A stretch of DNA of 64,000 bases, taken from Spirodela intermedia (Eukaryota; Streptophyta; Magnoliopsida; Alismatales; Araceae). The notes beneath the pieces are model-generated. The model did not search any database. It was not told the origin of the DNA and saw only the letters and a program-made list of their open reading frames with translations. This document shows, in pieces, positions 37,155 through 50,500 of this stretch (within the stretch, counting starts at the first letter, position 1; each line of letters starts with the position of its first letter). Location: assembly GCA_902729315.2 (NCBI GenBank), contig LR746277.1, forward strand, positions 4,779,001 through 4,843,000. Direction: 5' to 3'. A program made the translations under genes and the position numbers.

Positions 37155-38601
37155 GGAGGGCCCCTCCCCGCCGTCTTCCATCAATCACCCAAGCGAGGAA
37201 ATCAATGCCCGAACAGGGCAAAACAAGGACCGGAAGAAGGGAGTTGAGAATTCTAGAAAAGAAAAAAGAACGGGACCGACGGAAAGTCTTGACCCTCAGG
37301 CTCACCGGCGACGTCGATAATCCTCCGGCGAGCTCGGGCTCTTCCCATTATTTAGGGTTTTCTGTGTCTCCTTTTTCCTTAGCTTATCAGCAAATGTCGA
37401 TCTTCCTTTCTTCTTCTTCACCCCCCCTCGAGCCAGACGACGAAGGCACACGTAAGAAAAAACTATATATTTAATTTTTTTCTCGGCCAATTGACGAGAA
37501 AGAAGATCTCTGCAGAACTGGTCCGCCGTCTTCTGCAAGTCTCCCCCCGCCACCAACGAACCCCCAGTTCAGAGGGATTCGTGAAAAACTGACCCCAAGA
37601 AGTGTCAATCACCAAGAACAAGAATCCGTCTTTCCTGTGTAGATCGTCATCAGGCAGTCCGGGTTATGCTTCGATCCTCCCTCTACTCGCTCCCTCTGTC
37701 GGGTTCTCTCTCTTTCTCTCTCTTCGCGCTGGAGTTGACGGGCTGCCGCTTCCAGGCGAGCTGGGACATTGAAACAGGGTCCTATTCGAGGCAGCTACAA
37801 TAAACACGTGGCCAATGGCCGACTTGCGGCGGCGCAAGAAGATCGCCGCCGGAGCAGCTCCTCCTCAGGCCGCCGCCGACCGTTATTCCCCGGCCAAGAA
37901 GAACAACCCCAGCTCGATCGTCTGCCGCTGTCTCCTCCCCTCCCCCCCCTCAATTCACCTTCCCCTTTCTCTGTCTGCTCTCCAAGGTGTCACGGGAAGG
38001 AATCAATAGAGAGAGAGGACGGGCGGGAGGGGAGTGATGACGGTGTCAGAGGTCTGATATGGCGAGCGATTACATACCCTTCTCTCTCTACGTCTTCCTG
38101 TCCCTAGGCTGGCACCCCCGGCCATGGAAGCCGACTGCATTTTACTTAAAAAGAGCGCCTCACTCATTGGATTCCCGTCACCACGAGAAAGCTGCCTTTT
38201 CCCACTTTGGGGACAACCCAGAGTTTCCGTACAGCTCCAGGTCATCTCCCCACCCTCACCGCCGCCCTCCTCTTTTCCGCCCCCCCCCCCGGGCCTGGCC
38301 ATCTCCTTCTGCCGGCTTTCCTCCTCCCCCGCCCTCTGTTTCTCCACACCACTCAGCCTCCGGGACTCTGATCTCCTCGGCCAGCCGGCCAGCCAGGCAT
38401 CACTCTCTGCTAATATGAATACGCCTGGTGGAAAGCTGGATAAGATCGGGTGATCAGACCTAAGAGAGGGAGAGAAAGAGAGTGAGAGAGTGAGAGGACA
38501 GTTCTTTAAGAGAAAAAATGGAGGAGACGGCAGCTTTTCCAGACTTGAGCGTGGCCATTGAAACAAAGAAGGGGATCTTTCCGGCATCCACGAGAGAAGA
38601 T
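37155..38601. other. Convergent intergenic region (MKK and esterase 3' ends)
   Basis: The two flanking genes end towards each other, 1.45 kb apart. GC-rich frames on both strands (37770-38450 plus, 38003-38737 minus) match no family, and the minus one runs through the esterase last exon in a wrong frame. I call no gene. Confidence 0.5.
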
Positions 38602-39322
38602 CTAGACGAGGAAGTTGTCCATCATGTGGAGGATGACATCGGCGCCGTCCGAGTTTATCCAGTAGCTCTTGACCTGGGCAAGCAAAGAACAGCGTCGACA
38701 GAGGGATCAACGTCTGAAGAACATCAACCACAATCAACAGCCATTATCAAGTAAACACATGGAAGAAATCTCACAGAAAGTCGGAAACTGTCCCAAAGGC
38801 GGCGCCATGCCATGACTCTTACGCACCTGGATGGTACTGTGAGCGACGTATCTCTGCGTGCTTCCATGGAAGCTCACGTCTACGCGCTCCCACGGCACGC
38901 GGGTGAGTCCTCTGAGCATCTCCTCTGCAAATCCCAGACAGGGTGAAATGGGTTCGAGATGAGCAAATTTGGCCGAGAAACCCACGTCCATTATTTATAT
39001 AAAGATGGTATCTTGGCGCGAAGGACCTTCCAGATCGAGCTCCCGGGGATCGCCGTCGGAAGCTGCGACGCCCTCGTGGGTGCCCCCCGCGTCTCCTCTG
39101 TCCACGCAGACGATGTGTGGGTATCGTTCATCCCTCACAAAAAGGTCATCCTGCGCATGTGTCTGGAGATTAACCATGCAGAGTAAAAAGAGGATGGCTA
39201 GCCGAGCGAAGCACGAAGCAGGAATATCTACCTTTGGGAGTTCGTGCGGGCGACGAATTGACGAGGTGCTCCAACCGACCATATCTTTCAGCGGTCAAAC
39301 AAAAGACTTCATTCACAGAGAG

Positions 39323-39358
<36 letters not shown>

Positions 39359-41005
39359 GGGGGGGCTGGATGAGGGCGATGGAGCAGGATACAGTCATAG
39401 TTCGCGTTGGAATAGGCAACGCGGCGCTGGAACGAGCTCAAGGCTGACCTGAAACCCATCAGAAATGGGGATATTATTTGACTAAAAACTGTGATATTTA
39501 CCTCTAATATTACACTTCCATCATTTTATTGGCATCTTGGGCCAGAGGAAGCTAGAGAGAGAGAGAGAGAGAAACGAAGTGGCAATTAAATGGTGCTTTA
39601 TTGATGGGGTTCAGATTCCTAATCTACAAGTCAAACCTGAATCGTAGATCCTGAGAGTCGCCAACCATCTGGAGGAGAAGAGGGGGCTTTCCATCATCTT
39701 CGTCAGTGAGGAACAGGTGCGTCCCAGTCCTACCAGCCACTAAATGCGCAGTCTGGGACGCGCTCCTCTCCAAGAAAGGAACTCCGCAGAGGAGGGGTAG
39801 CTGCCATTAAACAGAGCAATGCCACAAACAGCCATCTAAAAACAGGCTTCCTCATATATCTCCCACACCCACAGCTCATCTTCTTGATTTAGATAGCACA
39901 ATGGTTACCCTAATAACACCCTCCTCAGCATTCCTTTGTCATCTGGGTGACGGGCTTCTGCCACCTCAAGATCTCAAGCTACGGAGTGTGTAGGGCCAAA
40001 AGTATGCGTCTACAACTCTACAAGATTCTCGATAATTTGGGAAAATTGCCCACGAAATCTTACTTGGGCAGGGGAAAAAAAAAGTTCGAATGGGGAATCC
40101 AGATGTGACTGACCTGTTTGCGGCCCCTTGAGCCTAGGTGTGGGGTAGCAAATGTTATAAAATTCATCGGCTTCAACCCTGCTATTCGTTCTACGTTTCC
40201 ATCCGTGGTCAACGCACCCGCCGCAAAATCGGTTGATTCTCCACTGGAGAGAGGCTCATGGAGCTTTCCAATCGCGTATCTGGCAACCAGGCCGCCCAAG
40301 GAGTGTGCCACAAAAGAGATCTTCTGTACTCCTGGCCTGTGACTGACGACAGAGAGCACCTGCATACCCAGAAAAGGTAAAAAATAAAAAATAAGTCTCA
40401 AGTCATTTCGATCAAGTTCTTCTGGAAGACACAATCACGATCCAGGGACGCCATGAGAAACCGGAAACGCTTAAGATTTCTAGTTAAATTCGTACAAGCA
40501 GATGGGAAAAAAAGTCGACTTTTACCCCAAAACGATTACCTCTTTTGCCAGCCTCTCCCCCATCAAGTCAACGCCATCAAAGGTCAATGTTGAATAATTG
40601 CATTCACTCCCTGCTCCGAAACATCGTACCAGAAGCACACTCTTTTAATCATTTCTTTTGGAAGAGGAATAGAAGAATATATAGACATGTTAAAGAAGTA
40701 AGCATAGTCAGCGACTCGGGCACTCAGAGCATGATCTGTCTTCGATGCCAAGGCAAGGAATTCTGAAGAACAAGTACGTCAAGCAGAGTTAGATTCAATC
40801 GCCTTCCAAGAATCCACGTCGATACTTGTGAGCCAGGACCAAAACGAACCAAGCCAAGTACACAAGAATAACAGCAAAAGTTAACAATTCGTGGTTTTAA
40901 TAGAAATTATGGATTCCCCATGAATCGTGGTTTTGATCTACTCGCAAGTGGATTCCCCATTATGGATGAAATTATTTGTCACCTAATGATATGAACTGAT
41001 GATCT

Positions 41006-41037
<32 letters not shown>

Positions 41038-42499
41038 ACGCCATGCCATTCAATCTCCCATTTCCCAAGATCACGTAAGATTAAAAAAATAAAGATTTTT
41101 CAGCATGTAAAAGAACATTTTCAGATGATCCAGAAGCTAACAATACATCCCACTGCAACATGAAGCGACGAGATCAGTCGAACAAGATGCGCGATTCATA
41201 AAACTAAAACCCACCATCAATTACTTATAATGTCTTCAGCCTCGTGTAAGTGTCAAGTAAATCTGATAAGAAAACTGGCTCTGCACTTGTATGGAAGTAT
41301 CTTTGCCGAAGGCTACGTGCTGATACTGATAAAATCCAGTGATATGAAAAATGCTTTAATGCAAGGAAGTTCTAACCATGGAAAGAAAGACTCACGATGC
41401 ACGATTACTTTATCTGGAAACCTATCAACAAACCGTTCTGCAGCATATTTCCAATCGCCTGCACTGAATTAAATCCAAAAGGTGTCAGAAACCAGGCAAG
41501 AACAACGACTTAACTTTAATGACAATAGTCATATGCAAATGAGTGTACATGTATCTCAGCTTGTTTGCATCAAGGACATAAATATTGGAAAACATATGCA
41601 TCGCTGGGAACCAAATTTTTTCTTGTTCTTGTTCTTCTTTTCTTCCTGTGAAAGCATACACTTCTTACCCCTGTAACCTTACAAGAGTTGATCATAGAGA
41701 TGGTTCTCGGCGGCCCTTTATGATATACCATTAATGGCAGATCTGAGCAGCCCAGTAATAGCATGCGCCTATAGCAGAAATTTCCCTCGATGTAATTGAT
41801 CAAAATGCCAAAAAGATTATCTGTGTTACCCAGATAAGCCAGATGCTTTTTCATATAGGAATCCCTGGAATCCGCATGGTATATAGGAACTTGTTCGAAG
41901 ATACATAAACCTGATTTTCAGCATGACAGCATCATCCAAAATCCAGAAGTCTCTTGGCATTCTCTCGCTTTATCCAAGTATTATGCAACTCGAAGAGAAT
42001 TAGAACTTTAGGTTGTTAGGCAGTAATTCAATATCATTCCAATCACATCGAGAGTGCCCAATGTAGGTAATTTTTGTACAATTGCTTGAAAGTCAACCTC
42101 ATATTTTCCATGGCGAACGTCAGAAACTGGTTATGTATGAACACCGCGATGTTCCTCCGACCAAGGAAGAGAACAATGCAAATCCAAGAATCCTTAGGAA
42201 TGACATCACAAAAATAAAAGTCAATTGGATCACGAGCCGCGGAATGATCAATATGGTGTCGCATACCTGCCAATTATGCCATTAACCATCACGATAAGGT
42301 GCTCGGGGAAGCTCTTCGGCTGGGCGGAGTTTACTTCCTCCGCGTCGTAGACGTCCACCCCACCCATCACCGGCTCCATCTTCATCTTCCCCGCCCTCCT
42401 CAGAGGATCCGACAGAAGCCCCAGCAGGCGAACGAAACCCATCGCAAGTCCCGCGTCATCAACCTGCTGCAGTTCATCCTCGACCTGGGGATTACCCAT
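38602..42499 (-). CDS. DUF676 putative serine esterase/lipase (alpha/beta hydrolase)
   Basis: Ten exons on the minus strand: 42499-42267, 41463-41396, 40610-40540, 40359-40114, 39800-39637, 39448-39393, 39284-39232, 39150-39027, 38924-38827, 38673-38602. They join in phase to 394 aa. The fold starts EHLIVMVNGIIGSAGDWKYAA. The nucleophile elbow is VAHSLGG with Ser144, followed by FATPHLGSRG, HLFLTDEDDG and a conserved end (LTRVPWERVDVSFH... VKSYWINSDGADVI). Relatives are annotated as ROG1-like lipases or serine esterases; the substrate in plants is not established. Arabidopsis relatives as I remember them have His in a DHxVGW motif, a likely catalytic His. Here the spliced codon gives Tyr (NYDYMVGW). 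The start ATG is in a 78-codon first exon whose first 60 codons are not conserved in my memory of the family. Introns 5 and 6 hold AG microsatellites, and intron 2 holds a 30-base A run. Confidence 0.88.
39317..39355. repeat. AG microsatellite in esterase intron 6
   Basis: An (AG)n tract with one GCGAG interruption within the 108-bp intron between exons 6 and 7 (39285-39392). It takes up over a third of the intron and is CT-rich on the transcribed sense strand. Confidence 0.9.
39552..39573. repeat. Short AG microsatellite in esterase intron 5
   Basis: About ten AG repeats inside the intron between exons 5 and 6. Confidence 0.8.
41007..41036. repeat. 30-base A run in esterase intron 2
   Basis: A pure A homopolymer on the plus strand, hence U-rich in the minus-strand transcript. 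It may mark the tail of a small retroposed sequence or be a simple homopolymer. No flanking duplication was seen. Confidence 0.85.
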
Positions 42500-43865
42500 C
42501 ACCCTCGAATAAAGAATCCCACCTTGGGGGCGGCGACAGCTGCCCGCCTACACGCACAACTGAGGGAGCGTGGAAGGAAGATTAATCTATCTATCGGGGC
42601 CGCCTAGCACCAGCTATAGCGGCATCGTCGTCAATCAGTCGCGGGTCAGTCTGTGCCTCTGATGAAGGCTTCGTTTTGTCCCACCCCCGCCATTAAAGCA
42701 GCTGCAAAAGCAGTCAACAACCTACAGAGTTTGGATTTATTTCAATAATGTCGTCCCGAATTATTGATGTTCCTTGTCACGCTCTACATCAAGCAGAAAA
42801 TAAACCGATAAAAGAGAACTACACGTCGTTCTGGAGATCGTAACCGTGTTCTCGAGAATATAAAACTATTTAAATATAAAAAATAGAAAAAAAATCAAGC
42901 TGGGTATCATTGTTTTCATGCCAGGTGAGACGGATCCAACAGTACTTGCGTGTTTAAGGATAAATCCAGGTCTGTTCTTAATGGAGCTTGGAACGATATT
43001 CCGGCTAACATTATTCAATTCATTTACATAAAAAAAATAGTCTCCGAAAAGTCGGCGGCGTAGTTCACATGTCCTTTCTAGATTGAGAACTGGGGCTCAA
43101 TCAGATACTCGGTGAAAGCTCAAGACTCTATTTTTTTATTAGGGTTTCTGCGGGTCCAGGGCTAGTTAATGACTGGTTCAGGTTAATTTGGCAGGGTCTG
43201 GTTTTCGCCGGGAGTAGACCAGGAAAAAGTCAGCGCTATTTAGGCTAACCCATTTTCGACAACCCAGTTAATGATCATAATTTCAAATCAGTTGACTATC
43301 TAACAATCGAAGGGAAATTTTTTCCCTGGATGAAATTCTGACCACAGATTTTCTGCGAAGGGAAATGACCAAAAAAAAAAAAAAAAAAAACTCCAGGAAG
43401 CTAGCCGTACTTATATCACACATATTAGTGTTCGTTTGTGACAAAAAATAGTGTTCAATCGACTCATAGGACGCAGTTCATCAGGTTATGGGGTTGTCAA
43501 TGGACCGGAATTTAAGCCCAATACTAATTCCCAGGACCTCGGGGGTGGGGGAATATTTATGAGCCACTTTGACCTTCTTTGACCCAATTGATGATACTTC
43601 CTATTTAGTCAACCTCTGTGTGTCAAACCATTTGACCCAGTATCTATACCGGCCCATTTGCTGCAGTATAGCACAAATTTGCAGCCCAATCACATAAATG
43701 GGCCGGGATGGGCTCAACGGTCCATTAGTCCCCAAACTAATAGTAAATGTTTTTTTTTTAATAACAAAAATTGCCTTAGTATGAACCTCAGACTCTGACA
43801 GGCATATTGAACATCAAGCAGTCGGCGCCATGAAACCCACCGCGGAATTCTCTGAAGAACCGAGT
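42500..43865. other. Esterase promoter side and FGGY kinase 3' flank
   Basis: Tandem orientation: the kinase gene ends at 43866 and the esterase starts at 42499. No exon is visible between. Two or three TGGGCC/GGCCCA words occur near 43650-43715. Confidence 0.5.
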
Positions 43866-44509
43866 TCACTCCACTACCTGCTTCATGATGGATCGGTAAG
43901 AACGCTGCTGCTCATAAAGAGATCGGAAGATCTGGTACTTGGCATCGTGATACTTCTTCACTCTTGCATCTGTGGATGGATGAACAACCTGCAAAGAGCT
44001 CCCACGAAATCAGTCCGAAGGTTAGCTGCGAAGATTACGAACTGATTTTTTGAAAAAAAATTAAATAATAAAGTGGATTTAAAAAAACACCCATATCAGG
44101 AAAGAAGAAGAAGAAAAAAAGGGTCAAGTTCGTCAAGAATGGCCCGCAGAAGTGATGCCGACGGAGATTTGAGGGGTAGTATGATCCATGAGATTTCTCC
44201 CGGCGAAGAAAGAAAGAGAGAGAGCAGTGACCAGAGAGCAGGAGGATGGATTCAGCACAGCAGGAACTCCGTGATTGAGACGAGAAGAAGATACATGCCT
44301 GGCCAGCCGCATTCAGCCCTCGCATTGCCTCGTGCAGGCTTGTATACCTCTTGGAAGCAACGGCACCTAGAATGGCAGCACCCAGGAGCACCGACTCGTT
44401 CTCCCTTGGAAGAATGATAGGACAACCTGTCTTAAACGTGTTAGTCCTCTTTTAATCAATCACCATGCGACCTGACATGTACGATGGAGACTATATGTAG
44501 AGATAGATG

Positions 44510-44568
<59 letters not shown>

Positions 44569-47500
44569 ACCAATAATATCTGCGTGTTCTTGAATGTACA
44601 ACGGATTCTTGGCAAGTCCGCCGCATGCAAGGAGTGTGTCAATCTGGAGGTTGTAGGAAAACTTTATTAAAGCCATATGAATATAATAGCTCACACGAGA
44701 ATGAACTAATGAAAACAATAATTCGATGCTTGCTGGGCAAGATTTCAAGAACATTTTTCATTTCAACTTTAGGTGAAAGTCCCCGCATGAAAAAGATAAT
44801 TATCATAATAATTTAGACTATTTTCTGCTGGATTCTGTCCCTCCCAAGACCAATCGTAAATGCAGGTTCATATCCCACAATCATTGAACATCGTCATTAA
44901 CTCTAAGAAGCTACGCGTAATGCAAGGAGGGCCTTGTTAAGTTTGAGAAGCACTTATCAATCAGCCATGATTATAAGCTAAACGTGGAGGATGACTCTGG
45001 TGTAGGTAGCCATGCAGAAAAAAATACAAGCAAGTAACATGGAAATTCTCTCCACAGAATCATAAGCAGTACAAGATAAATCAGCCAAGACGGATTACCT
45101 TGTGCCCATGAGAATTACAATGCTCCACAATATGACGTGTACCATACGCAATTCCCTGCACTGTGGCAAGATAAAGAAGAGCCAAATGTTTCTCACTTGT
45201 ATCGAGTGTCAAGCCGCATATCATTCCTTTTGCTTTTGGGTCTGCCATGGGTGATCTGATCCATTGAGGGCAAAATAAGTTTGTCTCGCTCCAGAATAAT
45301 TATTGAAAACGGAATAACAGTGCAAGTATATCCATTTCTACAATTTCAACTTAAAAAATGGTGCTTAAAATCCAAAAATCACGTGGGCTTCTTAAAGGCG
45401 AAAAAATAGTGCTCGAAATCAATGAGAAAAGCGACGAAATCTCCTGGACATAACTGAATCCAAATTGGCTCATGATGCCTCTACTGTCGATGATGATGTG
45501 TTTTCATATCTGAATTGATAGCCATTGGATTGGTGAAAAAAGTCGTTATTTATTGAATGTAAATATGACAAAATAAACTCATCAACAATAATATATAGAA
45601 AAAAAAAAAGCAATAAAAGTCAAACACACAAAAATTGTTTATTATCTGCATGCCTTATTATTGAGAATTTACTGGGATCCATTACATGGATGAAGGATAT
45701 CCTAGGAAACGGTGAATAGTCAGAGATCTAAAATGATTCTAAAGGTACCTGAATGAGAAGATCTATTCAAGATGGTGAGAATTTTCGTAGAGAACTGATA
45801 AAGCTTCGTTACCCTCCTTTTAAAGGGGAGAATAGTCTCTAAATCATTGTAAAATCAAGTGAATCATTAAGAACTAAAATAATGCAGATAAAATTACAAG
45901 CGTATGCTGTATAAGTGTGCTGCACCTGTTTCCATGGAAATCAGGGAGAACGTGGATGTCTTCAGTAAGCATGGAAAGAAAAAGAGCATTTTGATCCTTT
46001 GCCATGGAGTGTAATATCTTGTTCAATAAGTCGTATATGGAAGTACCTTTCCAAGAATGAAAGCATGATTTCAGATGAGATGAATCTTCTTGAGAAAGAA
46101 TGGCCATTAAAAAATGAACAAAGAAACACTCACTTCCGAATTATAGGCAATAGCTTACCTTGGGAGGCAGCATGATTAGCAAGAAGTGGAGAAGCAAGGT
46201 GATTCTCGACAATGTGGTCCAACAGAGCACCAGTAGCGCTCTGACCACCTTCTGTGAGCCAGTATTCAGGAATCATCGCTAGATGCATAAAATTGTGCCA
46301 GCATTAGTAAGAGAGTGAAATCACATTCGTGACTTATGATCCATACAGTAATGCAACAGTCAAAATACACCATCGACGTTCCATGTTGCCAGAAAAAACA
46401 AATATCCTTAGTGTTGGATCAAATACCTGACCAATATGGTCCCCAGACACCTGGTATAAATATTTTATCCAAAGAGACAGCCATATGGCAAGTAGATGTC
46501 CCACAAACTAGTACCATGCGATGACATATCGCTTCTCTATCGTCAGCTGAAACACAAAGCGTTTTTCCAAGTAAGCGTCGAAGTTTCCTGCATCACTGAA
46601 GAATGATTATTAAGATAATAAAGAGGCCGTAACAAACCATTAGCCAGAGTTTCGGACGCAGGCACACTTTCTAGTACCCCAACCCCACCCGCATGAGCAT
46701 CAATTAATGAAGTTCCAACGGGAGTTCCTTCCAATAGGCCCAGCTCCTGGGGTGTTCAAAGAGAAAAAATTGTCTGAGAAAAAAAAAGAGTAAAGTTTCC
46801 TTTCAAGTTAATACCTGCAAAGCCCTTGCCACAAAGCGACGTGTTTTCCAGAACAAAGGTTCACTTCCATGATAGCAAAAAATGACCTTAGCATCCGCAC
46901 TATTTGAAATCAAATTCAAGAATCATTTTTAAGATTTTGACCTGTGCAGCAGCCGAAGTCAGACCAGATCCCAGAGGATGACCAGGAAATGCAACACTTC
47001 GCCCTGTTTCAATTTATGATAGAAAGTCATTGGGAAAAGTAGGAACACAGGACCCATAACAAATCATTTCGGCTGTAACTGGAAAATAGTAGATAAACAT
47101 GTGTCAGTAGTCGCGTACAAATATTTAATTTAGATAACAACCGCGTAAAACATAAGAAGTATATCGAAAGCATAATCATGAGCAAAAAGCACAATCTTTC
47201 TGATTTTTCACTGAGTTTTCTTTTCCGAATGATGCTCCAAATCAGACTACCTAATCTCTGCCCGTCTTGCATTATATTATTCTCTTCAGCTTCCCCGTTT
47301 TACATTTTTTTTTGGGGGGGGAAAGGGGGGGGGGGTGGGGGGATGGTCAGCTTCATTAAATAATAGGCAATGAAAGAATCCCTTTAAATAGAGTGAAAAC
47401 CTAAGAGCATGGCTGCCTATACCAAGATGACAATCAAAAACAGTCAATCAGAAGCTTCTAAAAATTATGTCATCTCCGAAACTTCCGTTTGCTCCTTTCC

Positions 47501-50500
47501 TTAGAGATTACCCGTAGACAAGCAGAAAAAACATTGTGTGGATAAATCTATCTCATCTAGTGGGTATATGATATTCCACTCTGAAGGGAAGAACAGTCAC
47601 TGAGAAAAATAGATAGGGCCTTGGAAACATTTCCCCTGTAGCATTTTAAAACTGAAGTCATATATAATTCTTATATTCCAACTTATAGCTTGACATGTAC
47701 TGCCCTAATCACGGTCGTAAGGTCCTCAATTCAAAATACTTTAAAATATCTTCTCGAAGAAGACGACCTAGAGCCTCTACCATTCAGTACTGCACACGAT
47801 TTGTAATTTTTCCCAATACAAACCCTATTTTAAGCAAAAATCTTATTTTTCAAGTTATTGGCATCAGATAAGGTCATCAATGTCAGAAGTACAAGGTTTC
47901 CTCTGACCCACACATTTGATGACCCACCTCTTCACACTCCACCATCAATCTACTGATAGTCTCAGAAGGAAATACGGCATCTAAGGCTGACGAAGACTTC
48001 AACAAATCCGTTTCTCACAGAGCAGTGGTCTCCTTAATTTGACTAAACAGTTAACTTCCAATTTCATAAAAAAATGGTGGATCCATAATCACCAAAATTT
48101 TAAGAATATTCATCCCTAACCAGAACACTTTGGAAGTTTGGCAGTTCTAGGTTCCGATTTAAACATAATTCCAAAAAGCTTAGCCCATAAAGACGTAACA
48201 TTCTCTGCAACTGTTAAAAATCAATCGCCCATAGATGGGAATACATGAGAAACTATCCATTATCACTTAACCTCCCTCTTTAAGAGATCTAATGGAGAAA
48301 AAAACAGAGCCCCTCATCGCCTCTCCCCCTTCCATTAATAGATGAGTAGAAAACTACAAAGAGATCGAAACAATCTGTCAGCATGTGAATAAACTTAACT
48401 CCACCGTCTATGAAACAAACTACGCCACTCACTGGAAAACAAAGGTAATTAACTGTACCCCAAAGGGGGAAGTAGAAAACTTTACCAATTTTTGCATGAT
48501 GTCCTTCCACGAGATCTTCTAAGCCAATTTCCTCCCAAAAGGCATCATCCCATCCAAATGCTTCCATATTTCGAGAATTATTCTCATCAACTTGTTGCAT
48601 ATGCGCATGTCCAAGATATGTCCACTTGCAAACTGTTGTACATAAACTACGTGTATCATCACCAGTTGCCCTTCAGAAAATCAGAGCAATTATCGTAAGC
48701 TCATCTGGTTTGAACATGTCTTCTGGAATGAAACAAGAAAATAAAAAAAAAATGGATCCACTATTCATAAAAGAACTCAAAAGCATTAACCTGTATGCCA
48801 GCCAGTCGCTGAGATCCATCCATCTAAAGGCCATGGACCATGATTCTTGCAAGTTCTCTTTCACCCATAAAAGCTGAATGATGAAGTTTAGTAAAAACAT
48901 ATCAGTCACCATTGCATCATCCGAAATAACCTAATCATTTCAACAAGTCAATCTGATTGATTCATTCAATTAGGAAAAAAAGCACATTTATCATATAAAA
49001 CGCCAGCATAGGTCACCCAAGGCGCATTATCACAGTATTAAAGAGAAGGATTCTAATTTTTTGTCTTTTATAAGCCGAAATTCTCCGTAAACACCTTCAT
49101 ATTTGAATTATTTTATCAAATACTGTAAAATATCGGAGGCTAGAGTGTAACACTTACACACTGACAAATTTCAAATGTCTTGTCCATGAAAATATGGTAG
49201 CAGGTCAATAATTAATGAAGATAATTGTCCTACATTCCAAGATTTGATCAACATTTAGAGAAGGTAACTTGCACCAGAGTTCTTAATTTAGCATGTTAAA
49301 AATTTCACTAACAATATTTCCCAAAACCCACAGACCCTGTAAAGCAACTCTACAAAGCTCATCCCTCTTCAATTTTCATTAAACCCATCACATTTTTGCT
49401 TCTCCTCGATTCCACTGTCTTATTTTATGTATTGAAAATGTTCTTCTAACTCATTAACATAAATAGATGCAAGACAATAAGGTACCTTCGGGGCTTGCAT
49501 TTCAGGGGAGAGAGCCCCTCCACAGTACTGCAATACAGGGGAGTTGAAGGAGTTGATTCTTTCAGCTTGTTTAACAGCTCTATGGTCCATCCATACGATG
49601 ATATTTCTCCTTTCATCACCACTCCATGAAACAGTCACAGGCGCACCATCTGCATCCACAGCAACTAAAAGACAAGGCCAAACATTTCTTACATTGCCTT
49701 ACTGGAAAAGAGGCATGGTCATCAACCACGCTGGGAGTAAGATAACCAACCAAGAGAGCAAGTCGCTGTGAATCCGACCCCAATCACTTCCTCAGCACTT
49801 ATTTCTGCCAATGAGCATGCCGCTTTGACGGCTGCACAGACTGCGTGCCAGATATCTGTTGATGATTGCTGATTAAACAAAGAAATAAGAAATTTTACGA
49901 AAAGTCAGGGCTATCCAGAGTAAGACACAAAGGGCCGAAGAAAACGTGAATCCGTGAATTCACATTATTCTGAAGGCTCTTCTACCTCGATGCAGTCACC
50001 ATCTTTCCATATTTGAATTGAACTACTTGCTGTACTGAGCAACTTCCCTTTCTCGTCGAAGAGGCCTACATTATACAAGCAAATACACCATGAAAATACG
50101 TTGATATTTGAGAACGAACCGTGAGAGGTGTGCACTTCAAACAAAGAGGTATTATACAAGCCAATTTAACGCAATATCGCAGTCCTCGTCGGATACAGCG
50201 AGTTTGCAACCAAATACACGTACTAATAAAGATAACGCTAACAGAACGGTTAAATAAGGGAAATTGAATGAAATAGTTAGAAGAATTGCGCGCTAAAAAT
50301 GGCCATTCGGCATCGAGGATCAAAATACACCGTCAAATCCGAGTTGTCCCCTATAGAGACGAACGAAGACGTGGGAGGGAGCGTTCGCAGAGAGAACGTC
50401 GAGAACAGACCTGCCCGGGCGCTGCCGGTGCCGACGTCAACCCCGAGGAAAGCCGTGCGGGCAGAGGATGCGGTCATCTCAACGGCGGCCGCGGCAGAGC

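Noticed and set aside
37769-38737. Frames of 60-244 codons between MKK and the esterase
   Set aside because: No homology. The longest one crosses the verified esterase last exon in a different frame.
41449-41463. Esterase exon 2 acceptor at GTGCAG|GCGATTGG
   Set aside because: It breaks the phase with exon 1. The acceptor five bases earlier (TTCAG|TGCAGGC) restores GSAGDW as expected for the family.
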